Source: Photobacterium salinisoli | Lineage (GTDB): Bacteria > Pseudomonadota > Gammaproteobacteria > Enterobacterales > Vibrionaceae | Assembly: GCF_003614885.1 (NCBI RefSeq) | Contig: NZ_QZMS01000015.1 | Span: forward strand, 186,001-250,000 | Direction: 5' to 3' | Length of the DNA: 64,000 nt | Shown: piece after piece, positions 1 through 9,557 of the stretch | Layout of the letters: every line of letters begins with the position of its first letter | Position numbering within the stretch: position 1 is the first letter of the stretch | Notes under the pieces: model-generated | The model's input: only the letters and a program-made list of their open reading frames with translations | What the model was told of the DNA's origin: nothing | The model's database searches: none | Position numbers and translations under genes: made by a program

Positions 1-907
1 GCATCAGCATCGACTGACGGCCAATTTCATAGCGCGGCTGCGACACTGTGGTCAGTGGCGGATCGCAGTATTCGGCGAACTGAATGTCATCAAACCCGAC
101 GATGGACAGATCCTGAGGGACATTGATCCCTAAGCGCTTGGCTTGCTGCATAGCGCCTATGGCCATGACATCGTTGTGGCACAGCAGGGCAGTCGGCGGC
201 TCTGGCAGCGATAACAGGGTGGTCACGGCGCGGGCTCCACCGGCAAAGGTGAAATCACTTTTTACCGTGTAAGCCGGATTCAGCTCAGTGCCGGCGCGGC
301 GCAGGGCCTGCTGATAGCCCTGGGAGCGGAACTGACAGAGCATGGCACTGTCGGGACCTGTGATCTGGGCGATGTGCTTGTGCCCCATCTGAGTCAGGTA
401 GTTCACGGCTTCAAATGCGGCGGTCAGGTTATCAATGTGGACGGTTGGCAGCTCCAGCTCTGGGGCAAACTCGCAGGCCATCACCATAGGCGGCAGGTTT
501 TTCTGTTCCGGTTTGCTGATATCAAAGGGTAAATCTGTACCCAGCAGTAACATGCCGTCCGCCTGCTTGGTGAACACCAGATTCACGAATGAGTTTTCCC
601 GGCTTTTCTGTTGCCCGCTGTCGCCCAACAGCACCAGATAACCATATTCCATCGCCGCTTCTTCTATGCCCCGGATAATTTCCGTGAAATAGGGATCGCA
701 GATGTCGGGGACGATAGCGACAATGGTTTTAGATTCATTGCGCCTAAGGTTACGAGCCAGGGAATTCGGGGAATAGCCAGCATCCATGACAGCCTGTTCG
801 ACTTTTTTACGGGTCGAAGCTGACACTTTCTCCGGGTTCATCAGCGCACGCGACACAGTCGCGGTAGAGACTCCGGCTAGCTGGGCAACATCCTTCATTG
901 TCGCCAT
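1..907 (-). CDS. cytR: LacI-family nucleoside-regulon repressor CytR, 3' end cut by window edge
   Basis: Transcriptional repressor of nucleoside uptake and catabolism genes that works together with CRP and is released by cytidine (family knowledge). About 302 residues are visible. The N-terminus has the LacI helix-turn-helix (MKDVAQLAGVSTATVSRALM, residues 4-23), followed by the periplasmic-binding-protein-like effector domain with stretches typical of CytR such as IVPDICDPYFTEIIRGIEE and PTVHIDNLTAAFEAVNYL. The start chosen is the ATG at 905-907; an internal ATG at 896-898 (MKDVAQ) is also possible. It reads in the same direction as priA upstream. A CRP-like site lies about 150 bp before the start, which fits CRP control of cytR known in enterics. 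The gene continues beyond base 1, so about 30 C-terminal residues are missing. Confidence 0.95.
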   Translation of the reverse strand, partial: MATMKDVAQLAGVSTATVSRALMNPEKVSASTRKKVEQAVMDAGYSPNSLARNLRRNESKTIVAIVPDICDPYFTEIIRGIEEAAMEYGYLVLLGDSGQQKSRENSFVNLVFTKQADGMLLLGTDLPFDISKPEQKNLPPMVMACEFAPELELPTVHIDNLTAAFEAVNYLTQMGHKHIAQITGPDSAMLCQFRSQGYQQALRRAGTELNPAYTVKSDFTFAGGARAVTTLLSLPEPPTALLCHNDVMAIGAMQQAKRLGINVPQDLSIVGFDDIQFAEYCDPPLTTVSQPRYEIGRQSMLM

Positions 908-1053
908 AAATAGTTCCTCTCTAAGACATTTCTCTCAATAATGCTGGAGGATCGCAACCAAATCGGTGCAGAAACCTGGTCCAACAAGCCTGTTATTGTA
1001 GGCGCTTTATGCGGGTTTAAACATGTGCCAAATAGCATAAATTACATTGGGCT

Positions 1054-1069
1054 TGTGATCCAAATCGCA
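1054..1069. promoter_or_regulatory. CRP-like site upstream of cytR
   Basis: TGTGA-N6-TCGCA, one mismatch from the CRP consensus half-sites. It sits in the 177-bp gap between the end of priA and cytR. cytR of E. coli is itself under CRP/CytR influence, so this is a sensible place for the site. No convincing -35/-10 pair could be picked out downstream of it. Confidence 0.55.
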
Positions 1070-1084
1070 TTAATTATCTTATCT

Positions 1085-3283
1085 TCAGCTTAAATCCTGA
1101 GGTTCGACGTCCAGCGACCAGCGCACTTTCCGCGCCAATGGCAGCAAGTTAATGGCAGGACGGGCCACAGAAAGCAGAGTTTGCAGGGTTTTACGGTCGG
1201 GCGCCTGAAGCAGTAACTGCCAGCGGTAGCGACCGGCGCGGCGGGAGAGAGGTGCCGGATTGGGCCCCAGCACCAGAGTGTGAGCCTGAAACAGCGGGCT
1301 GGTTTCCAGGATCCCGCGCACCTGATGCAGAAACTGCTCGGTCAGTTCACTTTGCGCTGCTTCGGCCCGGAACAGTGCCAGGTAAGTAAACGGCGGCAGC
1401 ATGGCCTGACGGCGTTCTGTCAGCGCCTGAACAGCAAAGTGGTCGTACCCTTTATAGAGCAGGGCCTGAAGCAGACTGTGTTCCGGATGGTGGGTTTGCA
1501 GCAGCACTTCGCCCGGCTTGCTGGCACGGCCTGCGCGGCCTGCGACCTGGATGAACAGCTGTGCCAGCCGCTCCGCCGCACGAAAGTCATTGCTGAACAG
1601 CGCACTGTCGACATCGACCAGAGCCACCAGAGTGACATCCGGAAAGTGGTGACCTTTGGCCAGCATCTGGGTGCCGATCAGGATCTGGTATTCCTGGTTC
1701 CTGACCGCTTCAAGGTAATTGTCCAGGCTGCCTTTGCGGCGGGTACTGTCGCGATCAATGCGCACTGTGCGGAACTCAGGGAACAAGCTGGCAAGCTGGT
1801 GTTCAAGTTGCTCGGTGCCGACTCCGACTGTCTGGAGCTGGGTCGAGCCGCATTGCTGACATTGTGGCATGACCGGACGCTGGGTCTGGCAATGGTGGCA
1901 GCGAAGCTCACCGGAATGCTGATGGTAGGTGTAATACGCGTCGCATCGCTTACATTCCGCCAGCCAGCCGCATTCGTGGCACATCAGGGCCGGCGCAAAT
2001 CCGCGGCGGTTGAGGAACAGCATCACCTGATTGCCGGCGCTCAGGTGCTGGCGCATACGGGCAATCAGCGGGGCGGACAGTCCCGCCTCGAGATGGAGCC
2101 CTTTCATGTCCAGTACCCCGTGGCGGGCGGCCTGCGCGTTACCGGCGCGGCGGGTCAGATGCAGGTGGTGGTATTTGCCGGTTCTGGCATTGTGCAGGGT
2201 TTCCAGTGCCGGGGTGGCTGAACCAAGCACAATCGGAATGTTTTCTTTGTTCGCCCGCAGCACGGCCATGTCTCTGGCATGATAGCGCAGGCTGTCCTGC
2301 TGCTTATAAGACGGGTCATGCTCTTCATCGACAATAATGATGCCGAGATCCGCGAACGGGGTGAACAGGGCGGAACGGGTACCAATAATAATACCGGCCT
2401 GATTGTCGCGCCCGGCCAGCCAGGCACTGAGGCGCTCGGTATCATTCAGGCCGGAGTGAATGGTAAACAGCGGCACGTTGAAGCGACGCTGAAAACGGTT
2501 GATGGTCTGAGGCGTCAGACCAATCTCTGGCACCAGTACCAGTGCCTGTTTACCGGCGGCCAGAACCGGCTCAATCAGGTTGAGATAGACTTCGGTCTTG
2601 CCTGAACCCGTCACACCTTCCAGTAAATAACAGGCATAATCCGGGTTGGCGTTGACACTGGCAATCGCCAGCGCCTGTTCTTCGTTGAGGCGGGGTTTCT
2701 CTTCGGTGACAGCGAAATCCGTTGGCCAGTGGCCACTGTGCGCTGTGGTGTGGAAACTGTCGACCCAGCCTTTCTCGGCCAGTGTTTTCAGGGTGGCACT
2801 GTTAACGTCCTGATCGAGCAAGGCATCGTGACTCAGCGCGCCATGGCGCAGCAGCGTCAGTACTTTTGCCTGCCGCGGTGCCCGCTTGAGCGCCGACAGA
2901 GGCTGCTCTTGGCCTTTTTCTGTTAATTGCCAGTAACGAATCTCGGCATTGGCCGGTCTGCCTTTACGTAAGGCCGAAGGCAGGGCATTAGCCAGGGTAT
3001 CGCCCAACGGGTATTGGTAGTAGCGGCTGGTCCATTCCAGTAACTGAAACAATGGCGGCTGCCACAGCGGTTCGCTATCGAGCACCGCCTTGAGGGGCTT
3101 GAGCTGGTCGCGGGGAAAATCGGACTGCCCGGTCAGGGCAATAACAATCCCGGTTAGCTGCTGACGGCCAAATGGCACCCGTACCCGGCCACCGACCACG
3201 GGCCGAAGGCCTGATGGGATCAGGTAGTCAAAGCTTTTGTCCAGCGGAACGGGCAGGGCAACCCTGGCGATGGTGGCAGTCAT
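1085..3283 (-). CDS. priA: Primosomal protein N' (replication restart helicase PriA)
   Basis: 3'-to-5' superfamily 2 DNA helicase that recognises abandoned replication forks and loads the primosome. At 732 residues it matches the E. coli protein in length. The N-terminal 3'-end-binding region is followed by the helicase core with Walker A GVTGSGKTEV (about residues 223-232) and Walker B DEEH (about 319-322). A zinc-binding insert carries paired cysteines (CHECGWLAECKRC, CHHC, CQQC). The start ATG is followed by MTATIARVALPVPLDKSFDY, a typical PriA opening. It is divergent from rpmE, as in many gammaproteobacteria, and cytR follows on the same strand. Confidence 0.98.
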   Translation of the reverse strand: MTATIARVALPVPLDKSFDYLIPSGLRPVVGGRVRVPFGRQQLTGIVIALTGQSDFPRDQLKPLKAVLDSEPLWQPPLFQLLEWTSRYYQYPLGDTLANALPSALRKGRPANAEIRYWQLTEKGQEQPLSALKRAPRQAKVLTLLRHGALSHDALLDQDVNSATLKTLAEKGWVDSFHTTAHSGHWPTDFAVTEEKPRLNEEQALAIASVNANPDYACYLLEGVTGSGKTEVYLNLIEPVLAAGKQALVLVPEIGLTPQTINRFQRRFNVPLFTIHSGLNDTERLSAWLAGRDNQAGIIIGTRSALFTPFADLGIIIVDEEHDPSYKQQDSLRYHARDMAVLRANKENIPIVLGSATPALETLHNARTGKYHHLHLTRRAGNAQAARHGVLDMKGLHLEAGLSAPLIARMRQHLSAGNQVMLFLNRRGFAPALMCHECGWLAECKRCDAYYTYHQHSGELRCHHCQTQRPVMPQCQQCGSTQLQTVGVGTEQLEHQLASLFPEFRTVRIDRDSTRRKGSLDNYLEAVRNQEYQILIGTQMLAKGHHFPDVTLVALVDVDSALFSNDFRAAERLAQLFIQVAGRAGRASKPGEVLLQTHHPEHSLLQALLYKGYDHFAVQALTERRQAMLPPFTYLALFRAEAAQSELTEQFLHQVRGILETSPLFQAHTLVLGPNPAPLSRRAGRYRWQLLLQAPDRKTLQTLLSVARPAINLLPLARKVRWSLDVEPQDLS

Positions 3284-3376
3284 GGGTATTGGCTGATATC
3301 ACTTATACTTACAGGTAGATGGCAGTGTACCTTGCACAGGGGGTGAGGCAAAGCAAGACGACACTGTGATTGCAGG

Positions 3377-3405
3377 TTGATCTGTGTCGGCTGATTGATT
3401 ATCAT
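3377..3405 (+). promoter_or_regulatory. Probable rpmE promoter
   Basis: TTGATC (3377-3382), a 17-bp spacer, and TATCAT (3400-3405), about 105 bp upstream of the rpmE start in the priA-rpmE divergent gap. The spacing is ideal and each box has one or two mismatches to the sigma-70 consensus. Confidence 0.45.
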
Positions 3406-3512
3406 ACGCCGCCTATTTGTCCAGCGCCGTCGGCCTGGCAGTATTTATTAACCACGTGTGGTGCCCGGCTTTGGATCGGGAGAGCGACACGGCCTTAGCT
3501 TAGAGGTTTCCC

Positions 3513-3725
3513 ATGAAACAAGGTATCCACCCAGAATACACAGCTGTAAACGCACGTTGTTCTTGCGGCAACGCTTTTGTCTTTAATTCAACTATGAAAA
3601 AAGACATCAACCTGGATGTGTGTGACAAATGTCACCCATTCTACACTGGTAAGCAACGTCAAGTGAGCACCGGTGGCCGTATCGACAAATTCAACAAGCG
3701 TTTCGGCGCTCTGTCTAGCAAGTAA
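3513..3725 (+). CDS. rpmE: 50S ribosomal protein L31, zinc-binding type
   Basis: Large-subunit ribosomal protein of 70 residues. It carries the four cysteines of the zinc-containing (C+) form at positions 16, 18, 37 and 40, and the conserved [14 protein letters not shown] and [12 protein letters not shown] segments. Where a Cys-less, Zur-regulated paralogue exists it lies elsewhere; none is seen here. A good purine-rich site (AGAGG) precedes the ATG, and a strong terminator follows directly, so the gene is monocistronic. Its place beside divergent priA is the standard arrangement. Confidence 0.98.
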   Translation: MKQGIHPEYTAVNARCSCGNAFVFNSTMKKDINLDVCDKCHPFYTGKQRQVSTGGRIDKFNKRFGALSSK

Positions 3726-3744
3726 TTGCTTTAAGACACTGTCG

Positions 3745-3774
3745 AAAAAAAGGGACGCTCAGGCGTCCCTTTTT
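3745..3774 (+). terminator. Intrinsic terminator of rpmE
   Basis: AGGGACGC (3751-3758), loop TCAG, GCGTCCCT (3763-3770), with an A-tract before and a T-run after the stem. Confidence 0.9.
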
Positions 3775-3985
3775 GCTGTCTGCGCTTTCTTCCTGCCCTT
3801 AATGACTGATTTATTTGTTGTCATTGACTCCGTTCCGTCCTCCCTGCATATCTTCTGGCCTGTCACGGTAATTGTCTTGGTATTACCAGCTTGTACGAAC
3901 TAGGATTTTGTGCTGCTATCGAATATGATTGATTGTTCAATACCGAACCGAACAGAACATCCATCCATTCAGGATTCTAATAATT

Positions 3986-5233
3986 ATGTCTGAAGATTTT
4001 CGTCAACAAGCACTTCACTATCATGCTTACCCTGTCCCCGGGAAAATTTCGGTTGAACTAAGCAAGCCTGCGAATACAGTAGAAGATCTCGCTCTGGCCT
4101 ACAGCCCTGGTGTGGCTGAGCCGGTGCGTGAAATCGCCCAGAATGCAGAGAATGTGTATAAGTACACAGGTAAAGGCAACATGGTTGCTGTTATTACCAA
4201 TGGTACGGCCATTCTTGGCTTGGGTAACCTTGGTCCGCTGGCTTCTAAGCCGGTCATGGAAGGCAAGGCCCTGCTGTTCAAGCGTTTCGCTGGCCTGGAT
4301 TCAATTGATATCGAAGTGAAGCACCGCACTATCGACGAGTTTGTTGATACTGTGGCCAATATCGCCGACACCTTTGGCGGTATTAACCTGGAAGATATCA
4401 AAGCCCCCGATTGTTTTGAGATTGAAAAACGCCTGATTGAGCGTTGTCAGGTACCTGTGTTCCATGACGACCAGCACGGTACGGCAATTGTTACGGCTGC
4501 CGGTATGCTGAACGCACTGGAGCTACAGGGCAAAGATATCAAAGAAGCGGTGATCATCTGCCTGGGCGCCGGCGCAGCGGCCGTCGCCTGTATGGAGCTA
4601 CTGATCAAATGCGGCGCGCAGCGTGAAAAAATCTACATGCTGGATCGCAAAGGTGTGATTCACACCCGTCGTGATGATATCAACGAGTATAAGCAACTGT
4701 TTGCCAACAACACAGATAAGCGCACCCTGGAAGATGTTATCGAAGGCGCGGATATCTTTGTCGGTGTTTCCGGCCCGGATCTGCTGGCGCCTGAGTCGCT
4801 GAAACTGATGGCTGACAAACCGATCGTCTTTGCCTGTTCAAACCCTGATCCGGAAATTAAACCAGAGCTGGCCCATGCGGTTCGCAATGATCTGATCATG
4901 GGAACCGGCCGTTCGGATTATCCGAACCAGGTCAATAACGTCATTTGTTTCCCGTTTATTTTCCGTGGTGCGTTGGATGTGCGTGCCAGCGAGATTAACG
5001 ATGAAATGAAACTGGCTGCGGTTAATGCTATTCGTGAACTGGCCAAAGAACCGGTTCCGGCAGAAGTTGCCAAAGCCGCAGGGGTGGATAAGCTGGAGTT
5101 CGGTCCTGACTATATTATCCCTAAACCTATGGATCCGCGTTTGTTGCCTCGGGTCGCTAAAGCGGTCGCGGTTGCGGCTGTGGAATCCGGCGTTGCCCGT
5201 ATCGAAATGCCTGTGGGTTACATGGAAGTGTAA
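3986..5233 (+). CDS. Malic enzyme, short form without phosphotransacetylase-like domain
   Basis: Oxidative decarboxylation of malate to pyruvate with NAD(P)+, in the cytoplasm. It resembles the N-terminal half of MaeB: the [17 protein letters not shown] opening, [40 protein letters not shown], the metal-binding [12 protein letters not shown], and a Rossmann segment [11 protein letters not shown]. At 415 residues it lacks the roughly 330-residue C-terminal PTA-like domain of E. coli MaeB. The start is the ATG at 3986, which has an AGGA 11 bp upstream; an upstream in-frame ATG at 3929 adds 19 residues with no family similarity and no ribosome site. It is a single gene between two terminators. 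The 211 bp upstream hold the promoter, but no clear boxes were found. Confidence 0.92.
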   Translation: MSEDFRQQALHYHAYPVPGKISVELSKPANTVEDLALAYSPGVAEPVREIAQNAENVYKYTGKGNMVAVITNGTAILGLGNLGPLASKPVMEGKALLFKRFAGLDSIDIEVKHRTIDEFVDTVANIADTFGGINLEDIKAPDCFEIEKRLIERCQVPVFHDDQHGTAIVTAAGMLNALELQGKDIKEAVIICLGAGAAAVACMELLIKCGAQREKIYMLDRKGVIHTRRDDINEYKQLFANNTDKRTLEDVIEGADIFVGVSGPDLLAPESLKLMADKPIVFACSNPDPEIKPELAHAVRNDLIMGTGRSDYPNQVNNVICFPFIFRGALDVRASEINDEMKLAAVNAIRELAKEPVPAEVAKAAGVDKLEFGPDYIIPKPMDPRLLPRVAKAVAVAAVESGVARIEMPVGYMEV

Positions 5234-5259
5234 TGACACACAGTGTGTGCTTATGATTG

Positions 5260-5290
5260 AAAAAACCAGCCATATGGCTGGTTTTTTTTT
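5260..5290. terminator. Bidirectional terminator between malic enzyme gene and metJ
   Basis: AAAACCAGCC - ATAT - GGCTGGTTTT with six A before and nine T after. It serves the plus-strand malic enzyme gene and, read in reverse, metJ, whose stop codon is 20 bp away. Confidence 0.9.
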
Positions 5291-5310
5291 ATCTCAGGGC
5301 GCTATGTTGA

Positions 5311-5628
5311 TTATTCGTTGATGTCTTCGTACTCAATGCCCAGGCTGTCCATGATGGCCTTGGCTTCTGCCGGCAAATCGTCAGGACGATCTTTGCGGAT
5401 ATCTTCATCCGTTGGCAGTGGCTGACCTGTATAGGCATGCAGGAATGCCTCGCACAGCAGTTCACTGTTGGTGGCGTGGCGAAGGTTGTTTACCTGACGG
5501 CGGGTGCGTTCATCTGTGAGGATTTTCAACACCTTTAATGGGATAGAGACAGTGATTTTCTTGACCTGCTCATTTTTCTTGCCGTGTTCCGCATAAGGGC
5601 TGATGTACTCACCGTTCCACTTTGCCAT
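5311..5628 (-). CDS. metJ: Methionine regulon repressor MetJ
   Basis: Ribbon-helix-helix repressor that binds S-adenosylmethionine and tandem 8-bp met boxes. At 105 residues it has the normal length. The DNA-contacting beta strand is KKITVSIP (residues 23-30), followed by [32 protein letters not shown], which is nearly invariant in the family. It is divergent from metB, and four met boxes lie in the shared gap, so it probably represses itself and metBL. Its own promoter is visible next to the first box. Confidence 0.98.
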   Translation of the reverse strand: MAKWNGEYISPYAEHGKKNEQVKKITVSIPLKVLKILTDERTRRQVNNLRHATNSELLCEAFLHAYTGQPLPTDEDIRKDRPDDLPAEAKAIMDSLGIEYEDINE

Positions 5629-5676
5629 TGTTTACCTTCTCAGCGATATAGGGTTTTGAAATATTGTATGGGGGGA

Positions 5677-5705
5677 ATTTTAGCGGCATTTACTGCCACA
5701 AGCAA
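5677..5705 (-). promoter_or_regulatory. Probable metJ promoter
   Basis: On the minus strand: TTGCTT (5700-5705), a 17-bp spacer, and TAAAAT (5677-5682). The -35 box directly abuts the first met box, so MetJ binding would block RNA polymerase here. Confidence 0.55.
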
Positions 5706-5737
5706 AGACATATGGACGTCTAGAAGTGTTGACGTCT
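5706..5737. promoter_or_regulatory. MetJ operator: four tandem met boxes
   Basis: Four contiguous 8-mers against the consensus AGACGTCT: AGACATAT (5706-5713), GGACGTCT (5714-5721), AGAAGTGT (5722-5729), TGACGTCT (5730-5737). Phase is exact over 32 bp, which is how MetJ dimers pack. The array lies between metJ and metB and can control both. Confidence 0.9.
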
Positions 5738-5816
5738 TTTTTAAATCTCGCTAAGGTTGAGGCATCTTACTCTCGTCGGCCTCTGACCTGGTCCCAGAAA
5801 CAAGGAAGCAAATTAC

Positions 5817-6986
5817 ATGAGTGACAAGAAAACAGCTACTATCGCTGTTCGCAGCGGGATTGAAACCGATCAGCAATTTCGTGCAGTGGTGCCACCTATT
5901 TACTTGACCTCAACCTATGGCTTCCCTGAATTAGGGACCTTACCTCAATACGATTATTCCCGCTCAGGTAACCCAACCCGTAATTTACTGGCAGACACCC
6001 TGGCGGAGTTGGAAGGCGGGGCAGGCGGTGTGGTGACCAGCTGCGGCACGGCGGCGATTAACCTGCTGGCAACGGCACAACTGGGGCCGGATGATCTGGT
6101 TGTGGCACCTCATGACTGCTACGGCGGCACTTACCGCTTGTTCAATACCCGTGCCGGTAAAGGTGACTTCAAGGTACTTTTTGTCGATCAGGGCAACCCT
6201 CAGGCGCTGGCTGAAGCGCTGGCCAGAAAACCGAAACTGGTGTGGGTCGAAACGCCGTCCAACCCGTTGTTGCGGGTGATTGATGTCGAGCTGCTGTGCC
6301 AGCAGGCGCACGACGCAGGGGCGCTGGTCGCGGTGGATAATACTTTCCTCTCGCCGGCGCTGCAGCAGCCCATCGCGCTGGGCGCAGACTTTGTGGTGCA
6401 TTCCACCACTAAATATATCAATGGTCACTCCGATGTGGTGGGCGGGGTGCTGATTGCAAAAGACAGCGATCACGCCGAGAACTTGTCCTGGTGGGCCAAC
6501 TGTATCGGCGCCACTGGCGCACCGTTTGATGCCTACCTGACCCTGCGTGGTGTGCGTACTCTGATGGCGCGTATGCGTGTCCATGAAGAAAATTCCGCCC
6601 GGTTGCTGGCCTATCTGCAAACCCAGCCGCTGGTGGGTAAAATTTACCACCCCAGCTTGGCTGATCACCCTGGTCATGAGATTGCTGCCCGGCAGCAAAA
6701 AGGCTTTGGCTCCATGCTGAGTTTTGAGCTGGCTGGCAGCATGCAGCAATTGGACGTTTTTGTGGCGGCTTTGAATGATTTCTCTCTGGCTGAGTCACTG
6801 GGCGGCACGGAAAGCCTGATTGCGCATCCGGCCAGTATGACCCACCGTGCCATGTCGGATGAGGCGCAGCGCGAGGCCGGTATTTTGCCGTCACTGCTGC
6901 GTCTGTCTGTGGGCCTGGAAGATGCCGATGATTTGATTGCCGATCTGGCCCAGGCCTTTGCCAAAGCGGCGGAGATCAGTGAATGA
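5817..6986 (+). CDS. metB: Cystathionine gamma-synthase
   Basis: PLP enzyme that joins O-succinylhomoserine and cysteine to give cystathionine, the first trans-sulfuration step of methionine synthesis. It is 389 residues long. The PLP lysine is K199 in HSTTKYINGHSDVVGG, with the YDYSRSGNPTRN active-site segment at 45-56 and DNTFLSP at 174-180. The MSDKKTATIAVRSG start has an AAGGA upstream. Its stop overlaps the metL start by four bases (ATGA), so the two are translationally coupled. Met boxes upstream place it under MetJ. Confidence 0.96.
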   Translation: MSDKKTATIAVRSGIETDQQFRAVVPPIYLTSTYGFPELGTLPQYDYSRSGNPTRNLLADTLAELEGGAGGVVTSCGTAAINLLATAQLGPDDLVVAPHDCYGGTYRLFNTRAGKGDFKVLFVDQGNPQALAEALARKPKLVWVETPSNPLLRVIDVELLCQQAHDAGALVAVDNTFLSPALQQPIALGADFVVHSTTKYINGHSDVVGGVLIAKDSDHAENLSWWANCIGATGAPFDAYLTLRGVRTLMARMRVHEENSARLLAYLQTQPLVGKIYHPSLADHPGHEIAARQQKGFGSMLSFELAGSMQQLDVFVAALNDFSLAESLGGTESLIAHPASMTHRAMSDEAQREAGILPSLLRLSVGLEDADDLIADLAQAFAKAAEISE

Positions 6987-9388
6987 CCCTGAAACGTCAG
7001 TTGCACAAATTTGGCGGCAGCAGTTTAGCGGATGCAAGCTGTTACCATAATGTCGCCCATATTCTGGAGCAATATTCCAGCGCTGAGGATCTTGTGGTGG
7101 TCTCGGCGGCCGGAAAAACAACCAACCGGCTGATTCAGTGGCTGTCTTTGCTGAGCAAGGATGGCCGGCTGGCGCATGAAAGCCTGCAAGATTTACGCAC
7201 CTTTCAGCAGCACCTGATCGAAGAACTGCTTGATGAGACAACAGCGGATGAATTGTTGACCTCGCTACACCTTGAATTCAGCGAGCTGGGCCAGCTCACC
7301 GACAGTGATATCACCCCGGCCAGACACGCTTGGGTACTCGGACACGGCGAATTGTGGTCTTCCCGGCTCTTGGCCGCGCTGCTGGCACACAAGGGTATGG
7401 CGGCACGTGCGCTGGACTCCCGGCGCTTCCTGCGTGCCGAACGCGCCGCGCAGCCGGAAGTTGACCGTGGCCGTTCACTGCCGCTGCTGCAAAATGAACT
7501 GGCGCAGCACAGTGGCCATCGCATGGTGATCACAGGTTTTATGGCCAGCAATCAAGCCGGAGAAACCGTGCTGCTGGGACGCAATGGTTCGGATTATTCC
7601 GCCACTGTCATCGGCGCTCTGGCCGGTGTCAGCCGGGTGACCATCTGGAGCGATGTCGCCGGTGTCTACAGTGCGGATCCCCGGCTGGTCAGTGATGCCT
7701 GTTTATTGCCGCTGCTGCGTCTTGATGAGGCCGACGAGCTGGCCCGTCTGGCAGCGCCTGTGCTGCACAGCCGCACGCTTCAGCCTGTCGCCCAGAGTGA
7801 CATCGACCTGACGCTGCGCTGCAGTCTGCAGCCGGAATCTGGCTCTACCCGGGTAGAAAGGGTACTGGCATCGGGTCGCGGCGCCAAAATCATTACCTCT
7901 CTGGATGACGTCTGTCTGCTGGAGCTGTCAGTCTCACGTGCCCAGACTCTGGAGCAGGTGGAGCGCGAGCTGGCAACTCTGCTGCCCAAAGCGCAGCTGA
8001 TCCCATTGGCTCAGTCAATTGAAACCGATAAAGGGCAGATTCTGCTGGCGTATACCGCCGAAGTGGCCAATGGGGTGCTGGCACTGCTGCAGGACAGCGG
8101 CTTACCGGCCGAGATCCGTTTGCGCGACGGTTTTACTATGGTTGCCGCAGTAGGGGCCGGGGTGGTGATCAACCCTGTGCACTGTCATGGTTTCCAGCAG
8201 CAACTCAAGGGCCAGCCGGTCGAATTTATTGCGGAAGCCGAATCCGGGCTGAGCCTGGTGGCGGTACTGCGTCAGGCCGATACCCAAGCCCTGGTTCAGC
8301 TGATTCACCAAAATCTGTTCCAGGCGCAAAAACGTATCGGTCTGATTTTGTGCGGTAAGGGCAATATCGGCAGCCGCTGGCTGGAATTGCTGGAAGAAGA
8401 AAAAGTGGCGCTGGAAAAACGTCACGGCATGAGCTTTACCCTGATAGGGGTGGCTGACAGCCGGCGCTACTGGCTGGATCTGCAGGGCATTGAGCCGCTT
8501 CAGGCACTAAGCCGGTTTGATGATGAAGCCATAGACGGTACGGACTGGCTGCCGGCCACAGGCCAGCATGACTATGATGAACTGGTGGTGCTGGATGTTA
8601 CTGCCAGCAAAAGTCTGGCTGAGCGCTATCCGGAATTTGCCAGTCACGGCTTGCATCTGATCTCTGCCAACAAAGTTGCCGGCTCAGCAAAAGGCAAAGT
8701 CTACCGCGCTGTGGTCGATGCGTTCGAGAAAAGCAGCCGCCACTGGCTGTATAACGCCACTGTGGGCGCCGGGTTGCCGGTCAATCATACGGTCAAAGAT
8801 TTGCGCGACAGCGGAGATACGATTATTGCCGTCTCCGGCATTTTCTCGGGCACACTTTCCTGGCTGTTCCAGCAGTTCGACGGCAGCCAGCCATTCAGCC
8901 AGTTGCTTGAACAGGCCTGGCAGCAGGGGCTGACAGAACCGGATCCGCGTCACGATCTGGACGGCAGCGACGTGATGCGAAAACTGGTCATTTTAGCGCG
9001 TGAATCCGGCCTGGCACTGGAGCCGGAGCAGGTCAAAGTTGAGTCATTGGTGCCCGAAGAGCTGGAAGCCCTGAGCCTGGACGCTTTTTTTGAGCACAGT
9101 GATGTGCTTGATGAGCGTTTGCAGGCACGCCTGAGCAAAGCAAAGCGAGAGGGAAAAGTGCTGCGCTATATCGCCCGTCTGGACAAAAATGGTCACGCCG
9201 TGGTGGGCCTGGAAGCGCTGGAGCCTGAGCACGCGCTGGCGAACCTGTTGCCCTGCGACAACATCTTTGCGATTGAAAGCCGCTGGTACCGCGACAACCC
9301 GCTGGTTATCCGCGGCCCTGGTGCGGGCAGGGATGTGACCGCTGGGGCATTACTGTCGGATTTGAACCGACTGGCCCGGCTTTTGTAA
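6983..9388 (+). CDS. metL: Bifunctional aspartokinase II / homoserine dehydrogenase II
   Basis: Catalyses the first and third steps from aspartate to homoserine. The N-terminal kinase domain begins with KFGGSSLAD (residues 9-17). The C-terminal dehydrogenase starts near residue 455 with the nucleotide-binding LCGKGNIGSRWLELL and contains the HSD signature region around VTASKSLAERYP and SANKVAGS. At 801 residues it is close to E. coli MetL (810). Gene order metB-metL under a MetJ operator favours metL over thrA; no thrB or thrC follows. A terminator closes the operon. Confidence 0.96.
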   Translation: MTLKRQLHKFGGSSLADASCYHNVAHILEQYSSAEDLVVVSAAGKTTNRLIQWLSLLSKDGRLAHESLQDLRTFQQHLIEELLDETTADELLTSLHLEFSELGQLTDSDITPARHAWVLGHGELWSSRLLAALLAHKGMAARALDSRRFLRAERAAQPEVDRGRSLPLLQNELAQHSGHRMVITGFMASNQAGETVLLGRNGSDYSATVIGALAGVSRVTIWSDVAGVYSADPRLVSDACLLPLLRLDEADELARLAAPVLHSRTLQPVAQSDIDLTLRCSLQPESGSTRVERVLASGRGAKIITSLDDVCLLELSVSRAQTLEQVERELATLLPKAQLIPLAQSIETDKGQILLAYTAEVANGVLALLQDSGLPAEIRLRDGFTMVAAVGAGVVINPVHCHGFQQQLKGQPVEFIAEAESGLSLVAVLRQADTQALVQLIHQNLFQAQKRIGLILCGKGNIGSRWLELLEEEKVALEKRHGMSFTLIGVADSRRYWLDLQGIEPLQALSRFDDEAIDGTDWLPATGQHDYDELVVLDVTASKSLAERYPEFASHGLHLISANKVAGSAKGKVYRAVVDAFEKSSRHWLYNATVGAGLPVNHTVKDLRDSGDTIIAVSGIFSGTLSWLFQQFDGSQPFSQLLEQAWQQGLTEPDPRHDLDGSDVMRKLVILARESGLALEPEQVKVESLVPEELEALSLDAFFEHSDVLDERLQARLSKAKREGKVLRYIARLDKNGHAVVGLEALEPEHALANLLPCDNIFAIESRWYRDNPLVIRGPGAGRDVTAGALLSDLNRLARLL

Positions 9389-9413
9389 GATTTTCCCGTT
9401 ATGAGATAGATCC

Positions 9414-9440
9414 AAAGGGTAGCCTTGAGCTGCCCTTTTT
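9414..9440 (+). terminator. Intrinsic terminator of metBL
   Basis: AAAGGGTAGC - CTTGA - GCTGCCCTTTTT, with one T-G wobble in the stem and a T-run. Confidence 0.75.
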
Positions 9441-9557
9441 GTTTACTGTTTTGGTTTTTTCCCAGCATTAGTGCTGCCTGGCGGGCAATCGGCATAGTAA
9501 AACTCTGGACTTGAATAAAGTGGATCTTGATGTTGAGAAAAATTCATGTTCATGCGG

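Noticed and set aside
1280..2221. 313-codon open frame on the plus strand inside priA
   Set aside because: It is antisense to a full-length, highly conserved helicase gene, with no recognisable family and the composition expected of a shadow frame.
5985..6749. 254-codon open frame on the minus strand inside metB
   Set aside because: Shadow of metB, which has all its PLP-enzyme motifs intact.
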